From assembly GCA_003640385.1 (NCBI GenBank), contig RCAB01000034.1:209890-273889 (forward strand): a stretch of 64,000 bases of DNA, read 5' to 3'. The notes beneath the pieces are model-generated. The model made no database searches. It saw nothing but the letters and a program-made list of their open reading frames with translations, and was not told where the DNA came from. Each line of letters opens with the position of its first letter. Positions within the stretch are counted from its first letter, which is position 1. Position numbers and translations under genes: made by a program. Of the stretch, positions 12,301 through 25,864 are shown piece after piece. The DNA is from Setaria digitata (lineage: Eukaryota; Nematoda; Chromadorea; Rhabditida; Setariidae).

Positions 12301-15300
12301 GTTTTAGTTGCTGGTCATTGTTTTGCTGAATACCAGGAATTGTAAATTTTTTTTCTCTTGAAATGTTGGAAAATATTGCTTACCTGTACAAGTGTGTAAT
12401 TTTATCTTTATTCCCGAGTTTAATTTTATTTCTCTCCTTCTACCCTTTTCTTTTAATGCTTCTGATGGACTTTTTTTACTGTATCAGTTCTTAATAAATT
12501 AATAAAAAGCGCATCATTTTACGAATAAAAACTCTATAAAGCTGATAGTGTTTTACCATTTGAACACAAAAGACACCGGTCAGGTGGTTCTAGATTTGTG
12601 CTTTTTACTTCTGGACTGGTTCCATTTCTATCGAAAACCAAACAGTACCATTTGAACCTGGAAGAGCAGATAATGCCTGCTACAAACTAATATAAAATGC
12701 AGGGAAGTTGGGGTTCCGCGAACATCACTTTTAGTTTATCTCTTAGTGTGCGCTTAAGGTGCTACTGCTCGTTATGGAGAAAAGGCATTAGTTTGAAATC
12801 TAGAAATGTTCATATCATCCCCTTAGTAGTAGCAACCGTCTTCTATTTATGCAAGGTTCCAATATCAGTATGCAATTAACTGATTAAATCAGTCAGTGTT
12901 TAGTCCCGATTTAACGGTGTTCCACATTTGATACTTGTAGCAAATTCTGGAAGGATGTTTCCTGTAAGTCTAAGATAAATTTTGAGGCATCCTTATAACA
13001 CTTAAGAGTGACAAGTTATATTTGCGATCTCTAAGCGGCAATTTCTGTTGTTTGTTTACCGCATTTGGCTCAAGTTATTGCCCATAAATACTAAATTTTT
13101 AATTGCAATGAAGAAATCCTATGAAGAGATTTAAACTGAATTCCAGTTTCAATGAAAATTCGGCATTAGCAAACCATGCATCAACATTCAATGAATCTTT
13201 TTAATACAGCATTCATGTTTTTGATGTTCCATAAATGCAATCGGTATGATTCTATGACGGATCACGTATACATTCCGAAAATCGTTTTTATGATTTCTTA
13301 AATGATAATAATGAGAAATAAAAGTATTGGGAAAAGTATTCTTAAATCTGAGAATGACTTTTCGTCAAATTGCTTATGACCTTGAAGTAATTGCTGCAAA
13401 TGTTCTTGTTTCTTTCCAACCTGATAAAGATGACATGTAATATATGAGTTGTTAATAACTACTGGATATAACTGTACCGTGAGAACGGAACTTCATAAAT
13501 CAGGAATGCTGAGATCTCTATCCAGACAGGTTCACTGATTGGTCAGTGGAGGATAGAAGATGCAACACCAGGGTTCATTTTCTAAATAAATTATAGCCAT
13601 AAGATTACTTAACTTGTGACTTTTTAGAAAACAAATGACCACAGCACTTACTGAGTTATATGCTCCTGTTCTTTCTGGGTCGACAACTTACTGAAGTAAG
13701 ATAAAAATACTGAACCTATTAATTTGAAGTGATTATATGTAAACTCACCAACCAGGGAGATCGAAACCGAAACTTTCCTAGAAAATTATTTCTTTCTACT
13801 GAACGCTGTGCCCATGTACTTTATTCATAAAACCACCCAGCTAACTGATATTTTAAATAATTTTGTTGGAAAAGTACTATACATAACTTAAAACAATAGA
13901 GAGTAAGGAAAGGTGAATAAATAAATCGAAACGATTGAAAGAAAATTTGCATTGTTCATTATAAAATCTGTTTATTTCAGTTGTAACTTCTAAACTGATG
14001 CCATTCTCTTAGGCTGTTGTTTCCAAAAGAAGTGACTCATTTTCTGGTGAATGTGTGTGTATCTGAAGTCTACGAACGGAAATTATATCTAACTTATTAT
14101 CATCCGTAAACCCATTATCGAAAAAAAAGACTGCATGTTATGGAAGAGGATTCAGAAATACTACACCGTGATTTCTTATGGAATTTTCTGACAAGGAGAA
14201 ATACCCACCACCTATTAAGATTTCAATCAGGTACCAGACATTTACTGATTTCGAATTTTACGTGCGACCAGTATTTAATTTGATAGCGAAGATTGATAGC
14301 AGTGGTCTAGTAGATGGTAACAATTCTTGAAACCTTGTGGCTTAGAAGATTTTGAATCAACCAGATCCTTATCAAGAGTTTTAGAACATCACTCTAAATA
14401 GTGCATTTCAGTTTTACACGCCACCTCCATTAGAACTAAGCAGTTTAGTAATTTTCTTATCCTCTCATCAAAATTTCACACCTACTGATAATTGAAATGT
14501 TTTTTTTTTTCCAGCAGTTTTTTAACTTCCTTCCCATTTTGCCAGTTCCAATAGTATAGCGCCACTTTAATTCATTTATACCTTTTTTTTATTGCTCAAA
14601 TACTACAGTGACTCCACGATATTTTTCGTTTGATTGTTCATCAGTTTGAACATAAATGATCCTTCAGAATAATTAGGCTGCAGCCTTTTAATAGTTTCAT
14701 TTATTTGCTTTTTTAAGTTTTCAGGATAGCACTCTCTATATAGCTTGTTTCAAGAAGATTTCACCGCAAATCATTCTTCATTGAATGATTACTTTTTATT
14801 AATGAAATTTTTTGATTTTCGACCTCTTTTATGAAAAAATCGTTTTCAAATGGAAGATTTGGTAAATGAAAGTTTATCACAGATTAATATTTACTTGAAG
14901 ACTCCATGATTAATATTAATGATAGTTGTGGAAGGTGGTTGCAAAAACATCACCTTAGTAATTTTTCTTATAGTTGTTACCTTTGATGGATTTCGTTTTA
15001 ATAAAGAGATAGCCCTGCTTCTCTGCGAGTTACAATTTTTGGCTTAATATTTAGTGTATTAAAAAAACTACACTCACTATTTCATCAGTGTTAAATAAAT
15101 TTTAAATTTTTTATTTCGTTAATTTAAAAGTATGCAATTCGCAAAACAAAAAAATTTGGGGAAGTGACGTGGAACAGAAATAGCGAACAAAAAATAAAAA
15201 TTTTAGTAGTAACATTGCGCGGTAAATAGGAATAGGTCGGCTAAACAAAATCGTTCATCAAGCTTATACGCGAAGGCTGCCGGATCACTACTGTCGTTTA

Positions 15301-15602
15301 TTTATCGTTATTAAAAGTATAAAAATAAGCTATCTGCGAGCGGTAGCAAAACTTCCAATATAAAATGGGTTGCTACTTCTAGCATAATCATTAGAAGCAA
15401 ATGAGATGGATAAAGGAGTCACGGGAAGGCACATGAAAGGAAGTATGCTGAATGAAGTTGTAAGAAAAAAGGAATGGAACATAAGTGTGCAATCCGACAG
15501 CAGTAGCGCCTTTAATTAAAGATAAATAATCTGATGAGTGTATAAAGGCTGGCGAAATTAATGATGTTTCGTGGAGCAATAAAAAACATTTTCTTTTTTC
15601 AA
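9331..15602. other. Intergenic gap between convergent tps and mlc genes
   Basis: About 6.3 kb of AT-rich DNA. Open frames are short (none above about 82 codons), resemble no family I recognise, and do not join through splice sites. I saw no tRNA B-box, no long repeat and no transposon ends. Short T- or A-runs are scattered through it. It lies between two 3' ends, so promoter elements are not expected. Confidence 0.6.
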
Positions 15603-15608
15603 TTTATT
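15603..15608 (-). terminator. Polyadenylation signal candidate for the myosin light chain
   Basis: On the minus strand this reads AATAAA, about 82 bases past the TAA stop at 15690-15692, a normal distance for a nematode 3' UTR. Confidence 0.45.
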
Positions 15609-15689
15609 TGACGTGAGAAAAAGAGATATACAAAAGGCGCTCCCGTAACATTATTTTGGCGAGCACATCAGTGCAGTAACTATTGTTGT

Positions 15690-17291
15690 TTACGCCTTGG
15701 CAAGTTCTTCAGCAGCGCCAGTTGTTATTAGATGAGCAAATGCTTTGTAGTCAACTTGACCGTTTTCAATTGGTGGTTTACCCTGAATAAACAAATTAAA
15801 ACAACAAGAAGAGAAAATAATAAACAGTTTATTCAAGCCATCTGTCTGCCTAAGAATCAAAAATATATATAAAAATTAGCTTTGTAATTAAAGTAAACGT
15901 AAATTACGGCTGCCAATCTGATACGATTGAACTAAGTAGTAATGCTTCTTGGCGATGATTAAAATACTTACGCTGGAATTAGCATGAGTTTAAGCTTTGA
16001 ATACTAAGCTACTGAAATCGGAAAATTACCTTATACATCGCCTTGATTTCTTCATCGTCGAAAGGTTCTCCTCGTTTATTTTGCAAAATTTTCAATAGCT
16101 CCTCTTCTGATATTTTGCCGCAATCTCTTTTATCAAACATTTGGAAGGCGCCAATTATTGTTGCTTCTGGATCTGTCCCTAAAGACATTGTTTGAAATTA
16201 TTTGAGTAGTGAAACAATCCAACCACATACAGAATCAAAACACCAGGCAGCTGTTGTTATTCGGATGACAAATCGATGGTGCCTTCCTTCCAATTCGGAC
16301 TTTTTCTTACTTTTTTCTTATTTATCAAATAATAATTGTGCAGTTCATTTTACGAAAAGAATACAGCGAATCGGAGTTCGAGATTCATGGAAAGAAAGGA
16401 ATCAGAGAGTTCCTGAAATGAAATTCCTGCAGCGAAATAAAAAAAAATAAGTGAGTAACTATTTAAGTGATTTGCTGCAACAACAATCTGATTAACTATC
16501 GATTAAAACAAATCGCCAGAAAGTGAATATTAAGGGTCTCCTTCGGAAGATCACTGCTAGATCGCGTCTTCACATTAATAACATAGGAAACACAATGAAT
16601 GCAAGTACACCTATCGATTTTCTAATTGATTACCTGTTAACTTTTCTCCAAATAATGTCAGAAAAACGGTGAAATTAATGGGCCCTGGAGCTTCTTTGAT
16701 CATTGCATCAATCTGAGCATCTGATGCAATTTGTCCCATCATTGCATAGAGATCCTTCAGATCCTGCTTGTCGATTATGCCATCTTTATTTTGATCCATA
16801 ATACCAAATGCTTCTTTGAATTCCTGGATTGTCTTCTGATCAAACTGAGCTGCCTCTGAGCCGGACTTCTTCTTGCTTGATTTCTTTTTTGCTGCTTTCG
16901 ACTACAAAATCATAATTTCATAAAATAGTCTACAATTTCCTTATCTGTGAACATTTTCTGAAAATGATATGTATCGATCGAGTAAAATATGGAAATAGCC
17001 TACATTAAGGATCAATTAGATCAATTTTATCAATTAATACCATATATTAAAAAGCAAGTACAATTCAGATTCAAATAATTTTGGCAACTTTACCTTGTTC
17101 AGATTGGATTTACAGTCTGCAAGTAAAACTGCAATTTTCATGCATGCTGTGTGAAATGACCTCATATCTTATTTTTCCGCTTAGTTGGGCTGCATCAGAC
17201 AGCAGATAAGATCACTGATGAAAATTTGAATTCTTCATGAGAAATATAGAAAGGGATCTTAAGACAGCATGGGAATGATAAAACTTACCAT
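15690..17291 (-). CDS. mlc-1/mlc-2: Myosin regulatory light chain, muscle type
   Basis: Regulatory light chain that wraps the neck of myosin II heavy chain in muscle and tunes contraction. Exons on the minus strand: 17291-17289 (ATG only), 16901-16634, 16178-16030, 15782-15690. All junctions use GT-AG and keep frame. The product is 170 residues, which from memory equals C. elegans MLC-1, and nearly every segment is recognisable. Residues 2-14 form a lysine/serine-rich head, the usual place for kinase control. The first EF-hand loop, [12 protein letters not shown] at 37-48, keeps the acidic and glycine positions of the single divalent-cation site. Later segments [22 protein letters not shown] and [18 protein letters not shown] match the family, with degenerate later EF-hands as is normal. 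The intron directly after the initiator ATG means start codon and body are spliced together. It is convergent with tps. C. elegans has two near-identical copies side by side; only one is seen here. Confidence 0.96.
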
Positions 17292-17428
17292 CGTTAGAGA
17301 GAGTAATGAAGATAAGCGAAGGAGCAACTGCAACGGCACAAACAAAATGTACAATGATTTCAGTCGAGAGGAGGCTTTTAACTAGCTTTGAAGAAGCTGA
17401 AGACTGCTGTTACGTTTACACATTTATA
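17292..17428 (-). promoter_or_regulatory. Promoter/leader of the myosin light chain gene
   Basis: On the minus strand a TATAAA lies at 17428-17423 and a 3' splice acceptor (GTTGCAG) ends at 17328, leaving a leader of about 36 bases before the ATG. Initiation about 30 bases after the TATA box would give an outron of roughly 65-70 bases before a trans-splice site. The TATA-outron-acceptor order is seen directly; its use as a promoter is inference. Confidence 0.35.
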
Positions 17429-20401
17429 CACCCTCTAGCTTGAGCTTAGCAACATTCCTTAGCATAACAATTTTTAGCCCACATTACACTGCTAGAATAA
17501 CGTATGCTGCTCTATTCGCTTCACAGAAACTCTAATTCTTTTTGAATGATATTGTCGAGAAATCTTGATTGATCCTAAATATTGTTATGGAAATAAATAC
17601 CGCGATTTCTAGACGCAGACTTTGACATGATATGCAGAGCTTTCGAATAGCATACATCAGAGGGCGTAAACGCGTCAAGTTATCCTTCAACTTTTAGCTC
17701 GAACTCTAATATCTGTGTCTACCACGAGCTTCAGTTTTAAGGATTACTTGAAGTGTCTGAGGGTGCCCCTATGTATCGCCGAAGTGTTAGTACTAGCAGC
17801 AGACCCATTAACAAAAAAAAAAATGGCTTTCTAGAATTTTGAATTTTATAACTATTAAAAAAAAATACCATGACTTCGTGAATAAAGGACGAATTCAACT
17901 ACACTTTTCCAATATAGATCAACAGTTATCCTTACAGCAATGCTTCTCCAGTTGTGATTTTCAAACGTACAATTAATAAATTCAGTATAAATTTTCAAAC
18001 AAATCATGATGAAGGTATAGTATTATCTTTGCCTTCTCTAATGAAACTTAATGTAGTGTATTCGTATTTCCTATAACTTATTTTTCAAAACCTGCAGAAC
18101 ATAGAAAATTTATTGGAATTAACAGTTTAAAAGCTTTTTTCTTTTTACTGTTTCATGGGTTTAGTATATTAAGTAAATGAGCGCACAAAAGTAGGAATTA
18201 GTTGTGAAACTGAATTATACCATGATTTTATTATTTAAATTCTACATTTTGAATGTCTAGAATGCTTTGAATGTCAAGCTTACGCGTTTCTTTACTTTTT
18301 CAGTGCAACCAAATAAAATAAGATTTATGGAATGCTTCGAAAGAAGTGTAATTAAAAGAACTGTGAGTCATTTGAAGTGCTGACACTGAACTATTAGCCC
18401 AAAGTGACCTATTATGATAAATTCAAGATGGACATTCAAAACAAGGCATAGATGCTGTCTTTTTAAATACTCAGTGGACTTGCACTATAAAAATAACCTG
18501 TTATCTATCTTCTTATGCAGATGTCACGGTTAATCTTGGATACAAAAAGTTCATCTTGTGTGGAAATTTAGTTTCAGTTACTTTTCGTCGAAAAAAAATA
18601 TGGTCTTGTCTGTTTAAAAAAAAAAAAAAAAAACAATGAAATTTCATGAGACTTAATCTTTTTGATGCTTTTCTTATAAGTATTCCTTCAGTTGAAGTGA
18701 GAAATTTAGCTAGAAAAGAAGATCCAGAAAATGGTGTGAAATGACATAACAAAGTACAATAAAGAATGATTATTATGAATGAATTTTGTTTGAATTTATT
18801 GCTGCATCGTTTCTTAGTGTGACCAAACTAATTTTAATGAACTTAAATGGTGGTTTATAATTGAAATTACATATTCTAAAAGAAAGTTAAGAAAGAAATA
18901 ATAAAAATAGAAAATTTTTTGCGGTTTTTTCTACAGCATCGTAATTCAGCGGTTTCTGGAAAATACGGTGCTCAAAATACTTGAAAAATGTACTGGTTAA
19001 TAAACTCAGCTCCCGAATTTTTCCAGTATAGAAATGTTTCATTGAATTAAGTTGGAAATTTCCGAACTTTTAACACTGAGAGATAAACTTTGCAGTATTA
19101 ACAAAAAAAAAAAAAATTTTTTTCTCTTGAAAATAAGTGTAAGAAATTATATGCCAACTCTATTTGCTTACAGCAGCATGATGATTGTACTACAAATAGA
19201 CTTAGCAATACTTTTTGTAGTAAATTTCATTTAAATCGAGACCTGCTATGAAGATTATTTGATTAATTAATTAATTAATTAATGTTTGTTGAATGCCTAT
19301 GGTCTTTGTGTTAAACATTGGAATAAATCGAAATGTGCATTAATTGGCGTCCAACTGATTTTGAAAATGCACCATTGAAATTTGAACGCTTTTGAGTTAA
19401 AGCAACTGAAAACGAAAATCAACTTATAGTGAAATATTCTGCAGAAGTTTTGAAATTTCATCCTGTGGATTTTCATATTGCGGAACTCTTTCTATCTAGG
19501 ACTTTTTTTTTTAGGGTTGTTAATCTACACCTAAGCAAAAGTTCTGTTTATCACTTCATCGCATCTTGTATTCAGCATTTACATGTATGACCAAGACAGT
19601 CTCAATTTGAAATATTTTCAGGTTAATTTAGAAATGCAAATTTTATCACTTCCGGAAGAAAAGCTCAAGAAGGGGTTACATTAAACATTCCAAGCTTTCA
19701 GATTTTGTTTAAGCTTTAATTGTCGGGAGCTGTTGAATTAGAATAACAATTACCAACTCTGTTAAGTTCTAAAAATGAAAACATATTAGAGCTGATCTTT
19801 TTAGTAGTAGCTAAACATGCCTGAACTTGTAAGTGGGCCACTTTTGAGGCATTTTGTCATGTAGAAAACAAAAATATTATCAGCAAAAAACTGGAGTCTC
19901 TCAAACCTAACCAGTGAGTTACAATTGTCGCTCTTGAGATGTATTGTTGAACTGACTTACTTAAGACTGAATAAATGCATTAAACTAAATTCACGTAAAC
20001 GTGAGGGGGGGGGGGGCCTTTAAATGAGCGGAAAGTGTGTGTTAGCCTTCAACTATTCCACAACATTTTACAATAATTCACTCATTTTTCATTTTCGTTT
20101 TCAAAAATTCTTTCAGATACTGTTCAAGTTCTAATTCCGAACCATCATACTTTCACTCCGTCGTCATCTATGTATCACTAAAAAGAGGTTGTAGTTTTTT
20201 CTTCACTTTACTGACCAAAACAAACATGAAATTTTACCGTGTCTACATCTGCTTCATTTAGGCCAGTTTATTTTGATTAATACTGCTATTATTCTTTTGA
20301 ATGTACACGATTAACTTCAAAAGTTTGCAAAATACCTATACACAAAATTTCTTACAAAACTACATACCTCAATTATAAGCGCAACCGACGATATCACTCT
20401 C

Positions 20402-20559
20402 ATGCTATGACAATGCGCTTTAATATTGTAGAAAAAGAGCAGTCACATAGCAATTAGTTCTAAAATTTGTTTACATATTCATTATATATATATATAATGA
20501 ATGTGTTTTATATATATATATATATATATATAAAATATTAAAGCGCATTGTCATAGCAT
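20402..20559. repeat. Nested palindromic element (26-bp perfect inverted repeat)
   Basis: Bases 20402-20427 and 20534-20559 are perfect reverse complements (26 bp; left arm begins ATGCTATGACAATGCGC). The 106-base spacer contains a second perfect 26-base palindrome at 20477-20502 (ATTCATTA...TAATGAAT) and a third, 30 bases, at 20506-20535 made of T4, (AT)n, A4. The outer arms are not simple sequence, so the symmetry cannot come from AT slippage alone. No clear target-site duplication or coding capacity is seen. It could be a short foldback/MITE-like element or a structured transcript. Confidence 0.85.
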
Positions 20560-23500
20560 ATATATATGTATACATATAACAAATCAACTTGACAGGCTTT
20601 ACATGCTTCTGATCCTGTGGCACCATAAATCCTTAAGATGTTTTATTCACAAATTCTGAATGAGAGTAAACCTACAGAAGGAACTGAAGTTATACTATGA
20701 ACATTTTCTGCCGTGTTCATCTAACAGTAACCTACAATGGATTTTAATCCATTTTTGTTTATAATGTGTGCCTTCGAATTTATGGAAAAAAAATTCAAAA
20801 AATACCATTTATCATTTTATGTTTTTATAATATAAAGGATGAAAAAATATACAATATTATGTAATTGGAAGGTAAATGTAGATTTTTCTATATGTATAAT
20901 TATCAATTTTTTTCTTAATGTAGTTTTGAGTGGTATCACTGACGATCATCTGCTAAAGCAAATAAATATCTTTTAATAATTGAACACTTATAGTTCAGGA
21001 AAAAAAAATTCATTTAAAGAAACTTGTTTCTCACTGAAACGTGAAGGAGTTCGTATAATATTTCTTTCGGTTACCATTTTTATGAAACTCTCTAGATTTT
21101 GCGATCGAGTCCCCTTACGTAGTTACGAGCATAAACTGATTCATAACATAGAAAAATAAGAAAAAAGGTGACCCATTTATTCCAAGCTTTACCTTTTAAA
21201 CCAATTTTTCAAAATCTCTTTATTGCTATAAAGGAAAATAAAGCCAAAGTTTTCGACAAACTGATCACTCCAAATCCTGAGTTTTTTGCTTATTCGAGAG
21301 CATGATTGAAAACATGGGAGAAAATGTTTGTACAGTCAGGCTTTACTTTTGTAAGAATTTTTTATGATTTTTGGTAGTTATTTTAATCGACAAAATTTGA
21401 TGATAAAGCAGTTCAGCCGGAATATTTATGGAAAAGATTCACAAAACTGCAGAGGCGAAAAAAAAAAAAAACATGTGATGAAAGCTAACTTTTCGAGTTG
21501 ACATACATATGTGGTGATTTTATTTTGGAATGCTTATTAGCGATGCTACTGAAATTCGATATTCGAGACACCTAGAACACTGAGTGAAAGAGTGGTAGCC
21601 AAATTAGATTGGTATTAGGATCAGCTGGATAAGCATCAATGAAGGTGATGGATTTGAGAAAAATTAGGAAAGACTGCAATTATGTAAATCGACTTTAAAA
21701 ATGCTAGCTATCAATTTCCAAAAAATGTTCTAAGCTTTTCAATATAAAGGCCTAACAAAATATGAAATTGGGAATTTGATTTTGCGCAGTTTTTAATTCC
21801 CACTTGATGCATATTTTAATTTTCATTCAAATTCAATCTCACTTACTACGATTCTGAAAGTGCTTCTTCCCTACCGTAAATTTCAATGCTCAAAACGGAA
21901 AGGACCACACAATTAAGTTCTTAGGGTTTTGTCGCCGATCAGTGGAATATATTAAAACCGTCGTGGGTGGTCTCGGCTGTTCTGTGCAGCATCTTGCATT
22001 GCAGCCACCAACAACGCTTTTCCACGCACTCTCGAGTTGCATGAATGTATTTGCCTTTTCCTGATATTTCCGTCAGAAACCAAGCATACAATGACCGTTA
22101 CTGCGTGGGTATTCACGAAACTGTCAGTTCGTTTAATAAACCTCTGCTAATTTGTAACATTAAGTTTTCAAGTTCAATTATGCAAATAAACCTAAAATTG
22201 CTTGTGCAGGAAGACTTTTTGAAGCACATAGCCCTAACTAGAAAAAAATTTGTCCTTTGAAAACTGATCCTCAGTTATGAATGATTTGAACTAGAGAGTT
22301 TTACTTGGTCATTCCATGATTGACAATAAAAAATTTATAAGTGAAAAAAAAGGTCGCCGTGATCTGTTAGGGTCATCAGTTGACGTCCATTTTTCTGTTT
22401 CGATCTTGAAGACATTCGTTGCAATCAGATATTTGTCTCTTCCATTTAATTTCTAAATAACTGTAACTTTTGAAATGAAAAATACTAATTATTTTGCAGT
22501 AACCGTTTTCTATAAATACTGTTGGCTTTGTGTAATTTTTGACCACAATAGAGTAATTATCTATAATTAGCTATAAATTTATTAGTTAAAGAGTTGAGCA
22601 GAGGATTTAAATTTAAATAACTCTACATCATAAACATTATTGCAGAACTTGAAGTATAAATTATGACTGCAACTTTTTGTTTAAAGTGCGGGAAAATTCG
22701 TCTTTGAAATGATTACTTTATTCGAAAGAGAGTCGTATTACATTCAAAATATACGAAAAGATGAGTCTTAAAAAACAGTCTTGCGTACTGGATTGGAAAC
22801 ATTAACGACAGAAAGTGGATGTAAAAGATTTTTGTTAAAATTGAAAATGTAGAATAAGTAAAGGTCCCAAATCTCCTTAATTACGTCATTATATTTCTAC
22901 TTGGACTTAAACTTTCGGACCACTCTAGCTAGTAATTTTTAATTTCAGTGGAAGTTGAAAAAGCTTATCTGCTTTAAAATATGCCATTACTTCTCGTTGA
23001 AAAAAGAGACAAGAATTATTAGCCGTTAAAGAACAATCCAGGCAAAGCTTCAGAATTTAGCTTATTGCATAATTTTGATGCTTCAGTTCGTTCTTCAGCA
23101 CGTAGTGCCTTATTAGTCAGTAAGTCTGAAAACTTTCACCACAACCCTTTGGCTTCAGGTGCGACTTTCAATTTCTCAAACTACAAGTGTTAAAATTTTT
23201 CTTCGACTTCCAATTTGATATTTTCTTGCTTTTTTATTGATTAAGTAAAAAAACATTTTATCAAACTCCAGTTCCTGCTTTACAGGACTATTCAAGAAGA
23301 AGTTGGTTTATGACAAAAAATTTTACAGACCAGCCTTCTCTGGGTTCCATGAAAAGATGGAATTGAAATACAGAGCTGTCTCGTTATCACAACTAAGAAC
23401 ATTTCTGTAGTTAGTGGTAAAAATAGCTAGCTATAAAAGAAAAGCACATTTCATTTTTATCATGTGTTGAGACTAAATGATTCTACCAAAATGCTGCATT

Positions 23501-23653
23501 CAGTTGCACAAGGCTACTGACGGAAGCTTGAGAAACTTATTAATCATAATATTTAAAATTCCTTGCATTATCATGTTTGGCATCGAACCATCCTGCAGTT
23601 CGCGTGTGGGTATCTTTATTCATATAAATCGGAATTCCACTTTACATTCTGTC

Positions 23654-23679
23654 ATATATATATATATATATATATATAG
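23654..23679. repeat. (AT)n microsatellite
   Basis: An uninterrupted TA dinucleotide run in the mlc-csq gap, with no link to a gene. Confidence 0.85.
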
Positions 23680-25795
23680 AGTATATTTTGAGAAATTATT
23701 TTAGGCTCGCTTGAGCTACAATATCATTACGATCACTAGAATATCAAGCTGTAGAATGCTTCCTCGTTGCACATACAGCTGTCCACTTCCTTTTTTCGAA
23801 ACAGCTGACTATCGAGAATTTATATAAAACAGGAGTAACTACAGCTTTTGGCAGCATATCTTATTGCATTCCAGTGTTACTTAGCAGTTACCAACATCGT
23901 ATTGCTAGTGATGTGTTATTCAGACCTTTTGTAGATGTGGAAAGTTAAATGGAATTAAAAAAACTTTAAACTGATTCAAATGTAATTTATTTTACTGGTA
24001 TAAATAGTAATCTCCTTGGAATTTGCCTCTAGTCCTACTTTTGTTTGTTAAGTTAGAATATGAGGTGTATTTAAATTTAATGAAACAAACTATCAGTTTG
24101 CAAATCCATAATATAGCAAAATGACTTAATCAAATCGCTGACTATAATCCAAGTGTCAAGTATAATCTAATTAGTTTTCACTAATTCTAAGTTCGATAAT
24201 AATTCACAATAATTCAACGGAAAAAGCTAGGATAGTTATTTATTAAAGTAAAATGAAAAATTTCGCCACAAATTTTTCTTTTGATCAAATCGCAAATTTA
24301 ATCTGATTTGAATCACAGGAAATGATGAAATATAGATTTTTATGAAGCCCTGCTCACACCAGAACAAGTATTGTTGAGTGAACAGCTATTGTGAAGACTT
24401 TTGAGGAGTGCTCCAATAAACAGTATTTAATAAAAATTGTTGTTGGACCATTAGTTCAGATATACTTTTAACCATTCATTTCCGACTTGCTTTTGCCATT
24501 GGTTAAAAATTTAACCCAAAGAACATACAAACGTTCATATCAGGTTGTTATCCTTGTTCGTTTAATCATTATCTTCTGTTACTACCGCCACTATTATCAT
24601 TTTGACCACAGTTATCATTATGACCGTAATTACTACTTACACAATAGTTCTGCTAAATTCACCAATATCCCGTGTATAAATCGTACAGTAGCTAATTCTG
24701 GTGAAGTTAAGGTAAGGCATTTATGATACTAGTGCAGATACGTTAGTGTACTGTTCAGTTCTTTTGAAATATTTGTATGAAACTAAAAGATTCAACTTTT
24801 CTGAATGATTTAAAGCAATTACAGTAAGTTGCCTTTTCGTGAAAGATAAACAAAATTATTTTAAGAAGTATTTATAAATAATACCGTTTAAAAGAATTTA
24901 AGCCTATTAATTTTTTAGGAAAATCAACGAAATTAAGGAATCAAAAGGTTGAATCATTATCACTGGAATTTTGATTTCTGAATCAATCAACACTCCTTGC
25001 TTTTTCATCCTTACCATTTCGTTCATTATCCCTGCTACCATCGGTTCCGAATGATTATGGTGGTGGTATCAAAGGTTTCTCTCCATCTCCTGTGTTTCCA
25101 CTATGTAGCTTACATGTGTCATGATCTTAGACTGTGGAGTGAATGAGTTTGAATAATTGGAAATATTTATTCAACTAACGAATTCTAACAATGATTAAAA
25201 GACTTTAGAAGCTAATCAAAAAACTTAAGGACGGACAGAGACTTTGTCTTATATGGCATTATAACAAGCTACTTCCTTCGTCTTTTTTTTTTCATAATAA
25301 TATGAAGCAATTTTCCATTAAAAATGTGACAAACAAATTGACGTTTTTTAGTGTAGTATAACGACCGTTTTGTTAGATCAAATGTCTATTTCATATAAAT
25401 CAACAAAAAACATCTAAAGAGGCAAACATGCGAGAGGAAATAAACAACACTTCTACAAGGCACTTTTATTAGCAAAATTATCTTTATATTTTACACATGC
25501 AAATTAAGTTTATAAAAGGCTTTATGATCCAAATTGGTTAAACTAAATTTCACATTAATAGTATATTTATATACTGTAAACTGTAAATTTAAAGGTTTAA
25601 AAAAGTTTTAAAGAAGAAACCAAGTGAACTTGAAACTACTTGGAGATTTTTTTTTTTACAGGAGCAGAATGATTTTTAATCTTTTAAATTTCATTCTTCG
25701 TAACTGATGATGGGAGAGAACCGTAAATGTAAAATGAAGCACTTTTGAAAAACTTACTTGAACAAAGAGAAAACTGAAAGCAGCATATTTTTATG

Positions 25796-25864
25796 GTATA
25801 TATATATATATATATAAAATATATATTTTGTTTTTTTTTTTTTTATATATATATATATATTTTG
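25796..25864. repeat. Two (AT)n tracts around a T-run
   Basis: Two AT dinucleotide tracts separated by AAAATATATATTTTG and a run of T. The two arms can pair with each other. A 95-codon minus-strand frame across this stretch is low-complexity (Lys/Ile/Tyr) and is not treated as a gene. Confidence 0.8.
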
